The position numbers were made by a program, and so were the translations under genes. Shown in pieces: positions 31,972 through 43,289 of a DNA stretch of 64,000 nucleotides. The notes beneath the pieces were generated by a model, which worked only from the letters and a program-made list of their open reading frames with translations, did no database searches and was not told where the DNA came from. How positions within the stretch are numbered: position 1 is the stretch's first letter; every line of letters starts with the position of its first letter. Source of the DNA: Posidonia oceanica (taxonomy: Eukaryota > Streptophyta > Magnoliopsida > Alismatales > Posidoniaceae); the NCBI GenBank assembly GCA_037176725.1, contig JAZBRS010000059.1, forward strand, positions 11,581,001-11,645,000. Direction: 5' to 3'.

Positions 31972-33188
31972 CAATTTATTTCCTAGTTTAGTTAACAATG
32001 GGGAAGGTAGCCGAGGGCATGGCAAGGATGGCCTAACCACCACCATGTTCTCACAAAAGGTATCTAATCACTCTGCTAAGCGTGCAAGCCAGAACAGGAA
32101 GGAACCAATTACACAAACTGTCAAAGTATGTCACTATACCACAGCATTACCACGGGAGCTCGCCACGTCGCACGCCCTCTTCCTGGTCGAAGAAGTGTCG
32201 AATATCACCAGCAAAAATATTGGAAACTTTGAAGTCTTCGAGCTAGTAGACACAGAAGAAGACCCAAATGAAGAAGAACCCGTAGACCCTGCCATCTTCG
32301 AAGAAATGATGAAGAAATACGATGAACAGACCAAGGCTGCCGCTGAAGAAACAGAAGAAATAAATCTGGGCACTGAAGATGATCCACGACCAATTTGGAT
32401 AAGTTCTGCCCTCAACTCAGATGAATGAATCAGAATGGAGAATCTACTCAAAAGATACATAAAGGTACTGGCCTTCTCCTACGGAGAAATGCCCAGGCTT
32501 GAATCACTACTGGTGGAGCACAGGCTCCCTCTCAAGCCAGGCGCCAAGACAGTGAAGCAGAAGCTTCGACGTCTACGTCCAGACCTCACTCTAAAAGTCA
32601 AAGAAGAGATAGACAAGCTGCATAAAGCAAAGTTCATCAGAGTTGTAGTATATCTAGAGTGGATCGCTAATATAGTTCCAATAATGAAAAAAGATGGCAA
32701 AGTGCGCGTGTGCATTGACTACAGAAACCTCAATGAAGCATGCCCGAAAGATGATTTCCCTCTCCCACATATAGACATCCTCATAGGCAATACTGTAGGC
32801 CATGAGATGCTCTCATTCATGGACGGTTTCTTCGGATACAACCAAATCAAACTTGCAGAAGAAGATCAGGAGAAAACCTCATTTACCACTCCATGGGGAA
32901 CCTACTGCTATGTAGTCATACCGTTCGAACTAAAGAACGAGGGGTCACCTATCAAAGGGCTATGATGTCGATCTTTCATGACATGATACATGATTGCATG
33001 GAGTGCTATGTGGATGATTTGTTAGTAAAGTCAAAAACAAGAGAGGGACACTTTGAAGCACTAGAAAGAGTACTCCAGAGAACAGACCAGTACAATCTCA
33101 GGATGAACCCCAAGAAATGTGTCTTCGGGGTCACTACTGGAAAGCTACTCGGCTTCATAGTAAGCAAATGGGGCATAGAGGTGGATCT
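31972..33188 (+). pseudogene. B1 reverse transcriptase, cut by B2
   Basis: Acidic pre-RT segment, then VKEEIDKLHKAKFI, RVCIDYRNLNEACPKDDFPLPH, LSFMDGFFGYN, FTTPWGTYCYVV and Y-V-D-D at 33007-33018. TGA at 32426 and one 2-nt slip near 32945. Sequence stops at GIEVD, where TGTAGATATCCC of the B2 LTR begins; RNase H and integrase are not in the window. Confidence 0.85.
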
Positions 33189-34624
33189 TGTAGATATCCC
33201 ATTTTCACATTTCCCAGAGTTCATAGAGGATAGGAACTTCTGAGGCACCCAGATCACATAACTAAGGCTTTAATAACACATTTTTCGGAGTTTTCATGAC
33301 TTGCTTGAAAACAACACTTGATTCTACTTAGCTCAAGGACGTTAGCTGTGGCAGAGCTGACTCGCCCAAACTAGTGGCAAGTTTGAGTACCTTTGAGCAC
33401 ACTTTTCCACTCAAATCTGTGGCAGATTTGAGTTAATGAAGATGTTTTTATGATTTCATGAGATATCTGAAGTTTTACGAGCTTTTAATCAAGTTTTCTG
33501 GATCAAACTTAAAAGACAGGGTTAAAAATGCAAAAGATGTTGCTAGTTGCCAACTGGAGAGGCGACTGAGATAGGCGCCATGTCAACAGGCGACTAACCT
33601 AGGCGCCACTCTAAGCGGCAACTGACAATCGTGGGCTCCGTTAACCGAATCGAACGGTTATTTTTGGTGGCTGTGTCCCACGATCCCCCCAACAGCTAGG
33701 TGCCAACCTAACAGGCGACTAACGGTCGCAGAACTGCTACAATTATTTCCCACGATCCCTTTGACTGTTAGGCACCAACCTAACCGGTGACTAACGATCG
33801 TGGCTCCCGTCAACCGAATTTCTACGGTTTTCCACACGTTTGCTTGGGCAGTTGCTAGCCTAAGTCGCCTACCCATGCAACGACTGGCCATAACTGCCAC
33901 TTTTTATAGAAATTTCTATGTGTTAACCACCCACACCCGTTGGAGTCTATAAATAGACCCCGTGGGTCAGTGTTTGAACCCCCAGTCATTCTTGGAGAGA
34001 GCCCCCCCTTAGTCAGGTCAGAAAGAAATCTTCTGTTGGTTTTATGTTTCTGAGCTTCCACCTTCAAACAACTAGAGTTTCCAAACTAGAAACCCTAGTC
34101 TCCACCCTCTATCTAGAGAGAAACCCAACTCAGATCCCAGAGATCACTACATCCCAAGATCCCAGAGATCCTGAGCCAAGCCAGAGCTCCGACCATGCCT
34201 CCACTTCTACTCCACTGCAAACAGCACGAGGGTGAAGGGAGTATTCTTCCAATCTAATTTCCCATTTCATATTGCATTCCTTAAAATAGGACCCATAGCA
34301 TATGCATGCAGGGAACCACCGCTCGGTTAGTATTAGATTTAATTGCTTATGTTACTTTCTATCTACTTTTATTAACATTTACTACACTTGAACTAATCTA
34401 GATCTTTTTCATTTTGCTTTGGAAGGGAAGGAAAACGCTTACGTAGCATGAGGAGGCCGCTAGACGACATCCAGCCGTCGATCTAGTGGTCCGAGGACCC
34501 ACATCTTCACAATCTCCCCCCAAGTGTCTTGTCTACCCAAAGGCGAGTGGCGATCACAACAAAGCTGTCGACGTCGTGGAAGCACCGGCATCTTCAACTC
34601 AAGCACCTCAAAAATCCATCCACA
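33189..34624 (+). mobile_element. 5' LTR of B2
   Basis: Begins TGTAGATATCCCATTTTC, ends CATCCACA. Hairpin words at 33560-33850, TATA at 33948 inside GTCTA/TAGAC arms (33945-33958), AAACCCTAG at 34090. Length 1436 bp. Confidence 0.85.
33945..33958 (+). promoter_or_regulatory. TATA box of B2 LTR in inverted repeat
   Basis: GTCTATAAATAGAC is a perfect 5-bp-arm palindrome around TAAA, conserved with B1 although flanks differ. Confidence 0.7.
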
Positions 34625-34629
34625 GTTTC

Positions 34630-34650
34630 TGGCGATCATGGTGGGACTCG
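34630..34650 (+). other. Primer-binding site of B2
   Basis: TGGCGATCATGGTGGGACTC, one difference from B1, five bases after the LTR end. Confidence 0.7.
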
Positions 34651-36029
34651 GCTTTAGCCAACCCCCATGCTATGTAAGTAAATTCCTTCCTTTCCATTAT
34701 TCTTATAGATCTAGGTATAGTTTTTTTGGTTCAAGTGATCGTGCGATTAGGTTTTCACGACTCCCAAACCATTTTTCTCGTTTTTTTCTATTTTTGACAT
34801 CAGTAAAATCCCCAGCTCCAAAGTTGGGACTATTTTACTGACGTCAGAAGACTGTGGCCGTGAGCCGCCTATTCAAGGAGCGCCTGTCTTAGCCGCTTCT
34901 CTAAGAGGCGACCAATAGGGGCGCCGCCATTACAGGCGACCCAGAGTCCATTTTGTTTTCACTACAGATCCTTAGTTTTTTTCCCTGTAATTTGTGCTGT
35001 ATTTTTAAATCTGTAGTTGCAAAAAAAATTAATTAAAAAAAAAACAACTATTCATGTCCACCATGTTTTAGTTTTTTAACAGTTTTTAGATTTGCTTGTG
35101 TCCACCCTTAAGGTGGAAACTAATTGTTTAGTATTAAAGTTGAAGTTCCTTGAGGAAGTCTTCCTCTAGCTAGAACAGTTAACCTGAGCGAACCCGGGCC
35201 AGTGCAAGTTGCTCTCCCATACTCAGCGTTAACTGCAATAGTTAGATCAAGATCTCAAGGTGTCCCAAGTGTTATTATTGACTCCTTTCTCTCCCTGAGT
35301 CAATAGTAAAACTTGGTAGATACTTTACACTTTAATATTTCGTGTTTATTTATTTATTTTTTTTGTAGTTTGCTAAGTGCTGAGCCTAAGGACAAAATCC
35401 TAGGTGGAGGGTCCCTCTTTAGAGAGACAAGGCCCCCCATCTAGGCCCTCTTGGTGGACCCTAAAGAAGGTCAAGGAGGAGTACCTTAAAGCCAACCAAT
35501 CCCAGTTACTTGTGACCCACGCAGGTTTAATTAATCAATCCATTAATTAAACACTTAAACAAGTAAAAACAACGCACTGTTTGAAACCTGTTTTTTATTA
35601 TTTTTCCTGACTGTTGCGTGGTCTGTCCAAGACAGACCTGGTTTGCTGACTGAACAAGAGGCATAACCGCCTGTCTAGAAGGTGCCTCGCCCAGCCACTA
35701 GTGAAAACAACGATTTGTTTGGCTGCCTGTATTACAGGCGACTACAGGGGAACCTTTCGTTTCAGTGCATTGCTTGCAAGGGTTTATATATATTACTGTT
35801 CACAAGGTTGTAGGCACAAACTGTTTTAGTTTCTATTGATTTCCCTTTATTCCATCGAGTTTGTATTAATTAGTGTTACTTGAGTCTGTAATTTCTTTTT
35901 AATCTCCTGTAATAGTCTGTAATAGTCTAGAAAAAAAGAAAAAAAGAAAAGAAAGCAAAAGAGAAGAAAGACAAAGGAAAAGAAAAAAAAAAGAAAGAAA
36001 AAAACAAAAAAGAAAAGAAAAAGAAAACA
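34651..36029 (+). other. Leader of B2
   Basis: Word clusters at 34865-34945 (GGCGACC, GGCGCC) and 35655-35745 (GCCGCC, CAGGCGAC), and a purine-only tract 35930-36029 touching the gag ATG. No ORF. Confidence 0.7.
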
Positions 36030-38714
36030 ATGGAGTACACTGGCGCATCATCTACCTCCACCTCTATGGCGCAACCAACTCTAGGCCCCGATGGGTTCTC
36101 CTACAGGGACTCAACTCCACAAGCGGAAGGGTCGGGAACCTCTCGGTTCTCACATGCAACAGGGCAGCGTCAGTTCCCGCACGTCTCCATCCCCTTCGAT
36201 TACAATACCGAAGAAGGAAGAGAGACAAGCCAATTTCAAACATGGAACACACAGCCTGAGCTTACACGTCCGGAGTTGACTTCCCGTGTAGTGCCTCCCA
36301 TCGTGACTACCTTTCATCCAATTGAGGAGGAAATCAATGAGGTCCGGTAGTCCCTGGCTCAACAACACTATACCTACACAAACCCACAAACTTCAACAAT
36401 CCAAGAACACCACAACCACTTACTCCATACACCAGTCTATACACATGCTATACCAGACCCTACCTTCCCTAACCAAGGTTCCTACCCACCATACCACACA
36501 ATGCCCACCTACCCTTACATCCATCCAACTCCACCATATACAACCCAATACATGCCACAACCTCCCGCTAATACCCAATACTACCCCACTCCACTCCCAT
36601 CATCATTCTTCCAGCCACAATAACCTCCTATTAACACGCAATACTACCCTACACAACCTCAGTCATCCTTCCTTCCCCCGCAACATAACCCATCATTACC
36701 ACAGACACAAAAACACCCAAGTCAGGGGCAATATGCCGCACTAGGGACAGATCTCAAAAGGATGATCGCTGAAGCACTAACAGAGGCGGGAGTTACATCC
36801 AAAGCACCGATAGGGTTCGACACTTCTAAGTTTTCTCATTTTGTTCTTCCACCTGGATTTAAAATGCCAAAAATGAGGAAATACAGTGGAACAGAGGATC
36901 CAATGGGCCATCTAGCCACATTCGCCATGGATGCTCTACCCTATCAATGCGACAATGGGCTTATAATCATTCTCTTCTTTAAAAGCATGGAAGGAGAAGT
37001 ACTGGGATGGTTCAACACGCTCACAGCATATGATCTCAATGACTTCAAGATGGTCCAGGAGAAATTTCTGTGCCAGTATGTCCATCGCATCCAGCATGAG
37101 CCCACAATGAGCGACCTCCTCGCTAAAAAGATGAAACCTGATGAGGAGTTCGCCACTTTTGCAAGTAGATGGAGGGACATGGCTGCAAGGTCTAAATGCT
37201 ATATTCCTGAAAGTCAAGCTGTCGAGATCATCGCCTGTAATACCACAGGAGCACTCAGAACAAGGCTACTAATGAGTGACCTCCAAACATACCCTCAGCT
37301 ACACAAACGCACTGCAAGAATCCTCCGTCACAAAGAGGACTTACCATTCTTAGAGCTCGAGGGAAGGGGCAAAAAGAAGGACACTGGCTATACACTTGAA
37401 GGGATCACTGGTGACATGGCACAGGTCTCAATCCAGTAGAAGCAGAAGGGCAAACACCAGTCTGAGCAATCACTCCTGGCCAAAAGGCAACCAACCCAAT
37501 ATCAGCCAGAGCTATACCTAAGCCAACCAGCACAGTACCAGGGGCAGTTAGTGCAGTCAATGCAGCACCAACAACAACAGCCACCTGATTATCCAGTACA
37601 TGCCCAGCAAAGATACTAGGGGCAACCACAGGGGCAGAGGAACTATCACAGCGTCCCTCCTCCACAAAGCTACAAAGGCCCTCAGAGGCAAAACTATCCT
37701 CCACTTCCTGAATCAATCCCTGATACATTCAGGATGCTGGTTGAAAGTGGAGATCTACAACTCCCAAAGCCTAGTCCGAGTTATCCTAACGCTGATATGT
37801 CCAAGTACTGCCCTTACCACCAGAACAATGGGCACACCTTTGAAGAATGCTTCACCGTCAAAGATAAAGTTCATAATCTTAATGACAAGGGTGATATCAT
37901 GTGGCCTGAGCTCAAAGCAAGACTAAAGGCGGCTCAACAAGGACAACAATAGATACATCAAGAACCCTCGTTCAGCCATCAAGTGGCTCACACAGATGCA
38001 GAGATCATCTTATCCGCTGCTCGATCTGAGCTTGAAAACATCCAGTGCATACGGGCAAATTCAGAACAAAGCCCATCAAGCAAAGAGGACCTTAATCCTA
38101 AGGTGCCCTCAACACCTACTCTGAATCCTCATGTGCCCCAGAACTTAATGGAAGAAGGCTGCTCACCCATCTATGATGAGTACACTGACCCATACTGGTG
38201 CAATGAAAAGGCAATGGACTCTCAGATGTTCCAGGACATGATTCAAGAAAGCCAGTCACCCATCTATGATGAATATGCAGATTCAGACTGGTATAAAGCA
38301 GAAGCTGCACTTGGTACACTCTGCCAAGCTCTCCAAGCAGCACAAGCAAGAGTTGATCCTCCTCCTAAGCCGCCCGACCCTACAAACGGACACACTAGGG
38401 GCAGTCATAAACACTGTGGCTATAAAGGAGAGGTTACTTCAGAGCACATCGGCAGCCACACTTCAAGAGGAGGAGGACACCTGATAGCCTCACTCCAAAA
38501 CAAAGCCACCAGGGGCACACTGCCTGGAACGGGTCGAGACGAGTCCAACTCTGACCCTCTGAAAGCAAGGACGGGGCATAAGCCAAAGGAAAGACAAGAA
38601 CATGCACCACAAGCACCTGACCACTTAACGCCAGGGGCAGACTTCCGCAGTCACCCCTCAGGTAAGCCCCCTCATCTGGGAAGGGTGGTGCAAAGTTCCA
38701 CTAAACCAGACTAA
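36030..38714 (+). pseudogene. gag: B2 gag, single frame broken only by stops
   Basis: 895 codons in one frame with no frameshift. Pro/Tyr-rich arm, capsid core 36762-37440 (LPPGFKMPKMRKYSG, TFASRWRDMAARS), Gln-rich linker, zinc knuckle CPYHQNNGHTFEEC (37810-37851), and an acidic tail with the repeated motif SPIYDEY (38165 and 38258). The stops are TAG at 36348, 37437, 37617 and 37950 and TAA at 36621. B1 has CAG opposite 36348. If read through or repaired by a relative, Gag would package this RNA; as it stands the copy is dead. Confidence 0.85.
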
Positions 38715-41157
38715 GGGTAGTGGTTAATTCAATTAAAACATGTAAATAAGACATTTTTTCTTTCCGTACTCTATTTTTTTCTTTATTTGGTACCTAATGC
38801 TAAGTTAGATCATAGAATAAAATAAATAAAAATGACTGATGAGTGTGGACTATACCTAACAACTTAAGGCACTAAGCAGAACTGCCAAAATATTACCTAA
38901 GGTTCCTAAGCAGAGACCGTCACACCTAGGGAAGGTCCAACCACTGGTTGTAACAACCTAAAACCATCTTTAGATCCATGGGAGTTACACACATTACACC
39001 CTTAATTAGCATGCCAAAATCTAAAAAGAATCAAAGACCAAGTCCTAGCCAAAGGAAGAAAGTTGCATCCTAAATAGAAAAGGAGCTGAACAACTAGGGT
39101 AACCTCAACCTTGTCCTGTCTGCACATACACTTGCACGGGGAGGTAAGAGAAAGGCAAGCTCGGAGCAGAGGCTTATGGTACGAACCGCTTGCCAAATAA
39201 CTTAGAAAGCGTCCAGAAAAGATGGTAGCAAAAACTGCCCAAATAGAGAGGAAAGAAGGCAGCAAAGAAGCTGTCCAAGTGAGGAACAAATGAAAAGAGA
39301 TAGTAAAAGAAACTGTCCAACTAAAAGAGGTCAGCAAAGAGCTGTCCAAAGAGCGAAAAATGAACATGGCAAAAGCTGTCTATGTGTCTAAAGCCTAAAT
39401 CCTAGAAAGACGCATTAAGGGCCAAGGAAAGGCAAGTGGAATTCAAGACCTAAGCCAAAGTCGAGAGCTTACTGTACTTCAAACCTCCTCCACCTATCTC
39501 ACTCACAGACAAGGGGCAGGGAATCCTAGAAGTTTAGGGACTGATTAAACGAAGGAAACAACAATCAAACCAAGGCTAGTTTGAGGTTCTGAGTTCTCAA
39601 CAGACTAGGCATGTTAGAAGGGAAAGCTCTCTCACCCTAGATAATAACAGGCAATGCTGCAAAAGTTGTGAGTAGACGGTTGTGACTGCACTCATCAATG
39701 CAAAAACTACCAAAAAATCATAAATCCCAAAACTACTAAAAAAATCAGAAAATCCAAAAACTACCAAAAAATCAGAAAACCCAAAAATATCAAAAAAAAA
39801 TCAGAAAACCCAAAAATACCAAAGAATCAAAAATACCAAAAAAAATCATAAAACACCAAAAATTCAAAAAATTAGAAAATCCAAGAAAACCAACCAAAAA
39901 GAAGCACCATCCGCCTTACATACAAGTGAAAACTTAGTAAGTAGGAAAACTGGAATTAGTCTGGTTGGTGATGCAACAATCATTTCTCCTCGGATTTGGG
40001 GATAACGTCCTACTCAAGCGTGCCTCACGTGCGTTTTCTCAACAAAGACATTGCTTCTACAATAATCTTTAGAGCATCTACGGATGACTCACAATCGGTG
40101 TCTACTAAACTCCGATTTTCCATCTCTCCACTAAGGCTAAGACTGATTCCCTCCACCTAGTTCCCAAGCATGTTGATTAAGAGATTACTTTGCCCCCTAT
40201 ACAAGTATAACTTAGTCAATCACCTTAGGAACTGGGAAAGATTCACTTGTGATTACTAACATCTTTTGTTAAGTGTGCAGGTACAAAGCTTACAACATAA
40301 AGAATGAGCTCACGCCTAAGGGGCTCATATAGTGTGCAAAGGCACACCCACTTTGACTAAAAGGCAAACCCTAGTTTGGCAAAGGAAGGGTTCACTCCCT
40401 CACTCGATTCTTTAATCATAGAACTCCTTTATTTGCCAAATCAAGCTGTGGGACGACAGTCCTTTCCAGAGAGTGCTGGTCACACTCGAAGACGGAAAAC
40501 ACTTGAGCACAACAAATTGCATTCATTCATCTTGCATATGTCCATATGATTTGGGAACAATCGTACCCTACTGACCTAACCTAGCATATGGACCATTCAT
40601 TGCATCGTATGTTGCATTTGCATTTGTTTGCTTGAATCATGCATCCATGCATTTTCTCATATCATTAGAAATGGAGCACGGACAGAGCATTTTCTTCAAG
40701 TGTGTTAGAAACCCTTAGGACATGTGATTCTCCTAGAGCCAACCCAGTTCCTACCAATCCTTCTATCGATTCCAATCCGATTAAAATCTCAAACATGACG
40801 CCACAAGAGCACTCCTTTTCGATCGTGTAAAGGGTCCTGCCCCACGATTTCCTCCCTAGCTTCTGCCCCGTTGAAGTACATCTCTACATGGTTGACCTGG
40901 TCTTGACATCGGTTGCGACAAATAGCCTTGACTTGACCCCTCCATGCTTGAGTCTTCAATATGACGGCAATTAATCGAACCACTTGGCAGTTCGGCAATC
41001 TCTCGACACCGAGTCAGTTCACCCCTTCTTCCTTTTATATTATTATCTTCCTTCATCCCTTGTGGCGGAATGTTTGAGATAGAGCTCCCCTTTTCAAGAA
41101 ATGCTCAATGGGACATTTGTTCTTACCTTGGACTCAATCTTGTTCCAAGATCAACTC
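38715..41157 (+). other. B2 3' non-coding region
   Basis: It replaces pol. GCTG hairpins occur at 39256-39280 (same as in element A) and weaker ones to 39385, then the CCAAAAA array 39700-39895, then unique sequence, and a GCATT/GCATTTGCATTTG-rich patch at 40595-40660 before the PPT. The antisense frame 39002-39367 has no recognisable domain. Confidence 0.6.
39700..39895 (+). repeat. A/C-rich tandem repeat in B2
   Basis: Units CCAAAAACTACCAAAAAATC, degenerate. Position and composition correspond to 10470-10775 in A. Confidence 0.8.
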
Positions 41158-41171
41158 TAAGGAGGGGCATC
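41158..41171 (+). other. Polypurine tract of B2
   Basis: TAAGGAGGGGCATC, immediately before TGTAGATATCCC of the 3' LTR. Confidence 0.9.
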
Positions 41172-41565
41172 TGTAGATATCCCATTTTCGCATTTCCCAT
41201 AGTTCATAGAGGACAGGAACTTCTAAGGTACCCAGATCACATAACTAAGGCTTTAATAACACATTTTCCGGAGTTTTCGTGACTTGCTTAAAAACAACAC
41301 TTGATTCTACTTAACTCAAGGACGTTAGCTGTGGCAGAGCTGACTCGCCCAAACTAGTGGCAAGTTTGAGTACCTTTGAGCACACTTTTCCACTCAAATC
41401 TGTGGCAGATTTGAGTTAAAGAAGATGTTTTTATGATTTCATGAGATATCTGAAGTTTTACGGGCTTTTAATCAAGTTTTCTGGATCAAACTTAAAAGAC
41501 AGGGTTAAAAATGCAAAAGACGTTGCTAGTTGCCAACTGGAGAGGCAACTGGGATAGGCGCCATG
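41172..41565 (+). mobile_element. 3' LTR of B2, truncated by element C
   Basis: It matches 33189-33586 and breaks off after GGCGCCATG, where the end of C's LTR (TGTAGTAATCCC on +) begins. The left target flank is CCATG; the rest should continue beyond the window. Confidence 0.85.
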
Positions 41566-42239
41566 TGTAGTAATCCCGGTGTTCAGATCGTCCATGCACA
41601 CTGCCAAAGCTCGCGTGCACCGATCGGAATCAGGTTCACTATTTGCGGCTGTGTCCGAGAAGGAAGACTTGACTCGGAAACACTTAAAACAGGGAAAAAA
41701 TGAAAGAAAAGAGGAAGATAAGACAATTCAGAGTCACCACCGTGTCTATTATATCGGGAGACAAGGAAAATCGGGGAAATGCGTGAATAAACATGCAAAA
41801 CCAAGCAAAAGATGCAATGCAAGGCAATGCAAAAGAAAAGATATGCAAATGAATGCAAATGATATGACTCATGCTTAGGATAAGGGCAATATGGTCATTA
41901 TGGGCCAAAAGACTGGGCAAGGACTCCTATTACATGCGGGGAAGGTGTTAGGCACTCCTGACACGCCTGAGAATCAGTCTTTCTAGGCTTACGCTCACAT
42001 ACGTAGGGGAATGCAGATTTTGAATGCCTAAGTGCCATGAATGCCTAATTAGATGCTCATAGGTGTGCTCTAAGTGATGGAATGCAATGCAAGGAATTAA
42101 ACGTGCTATCTAAGCGCTCAGCAACGCTGTCTGTGTTCCGAACCGGGCGAACCTTAGTTCATGAGAACTCCAGGCAGTAAGCATCACTACCCTATATGCA
42201 AATGCAGACGAAAGAACAAAACATCGATAAAACCAAGCA

Positions 42240-42560
42240 ATGCAGGCGACATGCAAGAGAAAACAGCGTAAAACATGCAAAACGGTACAAGAAACTGAAG
42301 TCAGCATGCAAAACAGTGCAAAAACAAGCAAGCACGCAAAACGATGCAAGAAACAAAGCAAGCATGCAAAACGGTGCAAGAAACAAGGTAGGCATGCAAA
42401 ACGATGTGAAAAACAAAGCATGCACGCGAAACGGTGCGAGAAAACAAAGCAGGCACGCAAAACAGTGCAAGAAACGGAGCAAGTATGCAAAACGGTGCAA
42501 GAAACAAAGCAGGCACACAAAACGGTGCAAGAAGCAAGCCGGGCATGCAAAATGGTGCCA
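42240..42560 (-). repeat. 30-bp array in LTR C
   Basis: About 10 units of GCAAGCATGCAAAACGGTGC plus AAGAAACAAA (as on +). The decapeptide-repeat frames on both strands result from the 30-bp period and are not genes. Confidence 0.85.
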
Positions 42561-43289
42561 AAGCAAGCGGAATAAAACATCGATAAAGGCATGTAGATGA
42601 AGATGCAAAGGGGAAGAGCAAGAGAAGCGAGGAGGGGCAAACGGTGTAGGTATGAGAACCAACACGGTTTAGGGACCACACAATATAGGCGTGAAGACTT
42701 ACAAAGGGGAAAGGAAGCAAGTGGAGGGATCACCACTGTTCTGTGACTATTTCCCACTAATCCGTCCCACGATGTGTCTTGCACGCTGCCAAAAGCTCGC
42801 GGTGCAATCGGATCGTGGTAAAGGGGGAAGATGATCGCAATTAGTAGTGAATCTAAGGAAAACTCGACCCAAAACACTGAGAGTACGCGAAAAATGGAGA
42901 TAGAGTTGATAAACAAGAAGAAGGGGTCCTAATCTACATGCTCGAGAAAACGGGAAGCAAAACCATGCATGCAATGCAAATGATGTGCAAAAATGCTGTG
43001 CAGGGGTTCAGGAGGACTTACCTTGGGGATCTGAAGCCTGATCAGAGAAGTGCTTGGTCTGCATTGAAGTGCGCTCCACCGGGGTTGTCCAGGAAGCTTG
43101 GTTGAGAAGATCTGGCGGTCTGATCAGAAGATGTGCAGGCTTCAAGGCAGAAGGGCCAAGAACAGGGGAGAAGAATGGATCTAAGTGTAAAAGAGGTCCT
43201 AGGGGTATGCAAAATAGGTCCTCCCACATATATGGGAACTAGGAATGCTTAAGTGTGTGCAAAGATGCTAAATGCAAAGATGCATGGGT

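Larger units (their letters stand above)
24491..33188 (+). mobile_element. Element B1: Tat-type retrotransposon, interrupted in RT
   Basis: LTR, primer site, leader, gag, two retropepsins, G-patch, candidate intron, and RT up to GIEVD just after YVDD. There the LTR of B2 begins. The first LTR is much more diverged from the LTR at 33189 (roughly 70% by eye) than that one is from 41172 (roughly 96%). The simplest reading is that B2 jumped into B1, whose RNase H, integrase and 3' LTR lie beyond the window. Confidence 0.8.
33189..41565 (+). mobile_element. Element B2: gag-only (TR-GAG-like) retrotransposon
   Basis: LTR 33189-34624, primer site, leader, one gag frame, 2.4 kb non-coding, PPT, 3' LTR cut at 41565. 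It has no protease, RT, RNase H or integrase. The LTR parts that can be compared (394 bp) differ at about 14 sites by eye. Elements with terminal repeats and gag only are known in plants as TR-GAGs and need a partner for pol; an autonomous B relative would supply it. Left flank for a target duplication: GATCT (33184-33188). Confidence 0.8.

Noticed and set aside
33184..33200. Deletion joining RT of B1 directly to its own 3' LTR
   Set aside because: The LTR at 33189 is far closer to the one at 41172 than to the B1 LTR, so insertion of B2 into B1 is simpler.
42110..42916. 268-codon frame and repeated decapeptides on both strands
   Set aside because: Result of the 30-bp array in the LTR of C.
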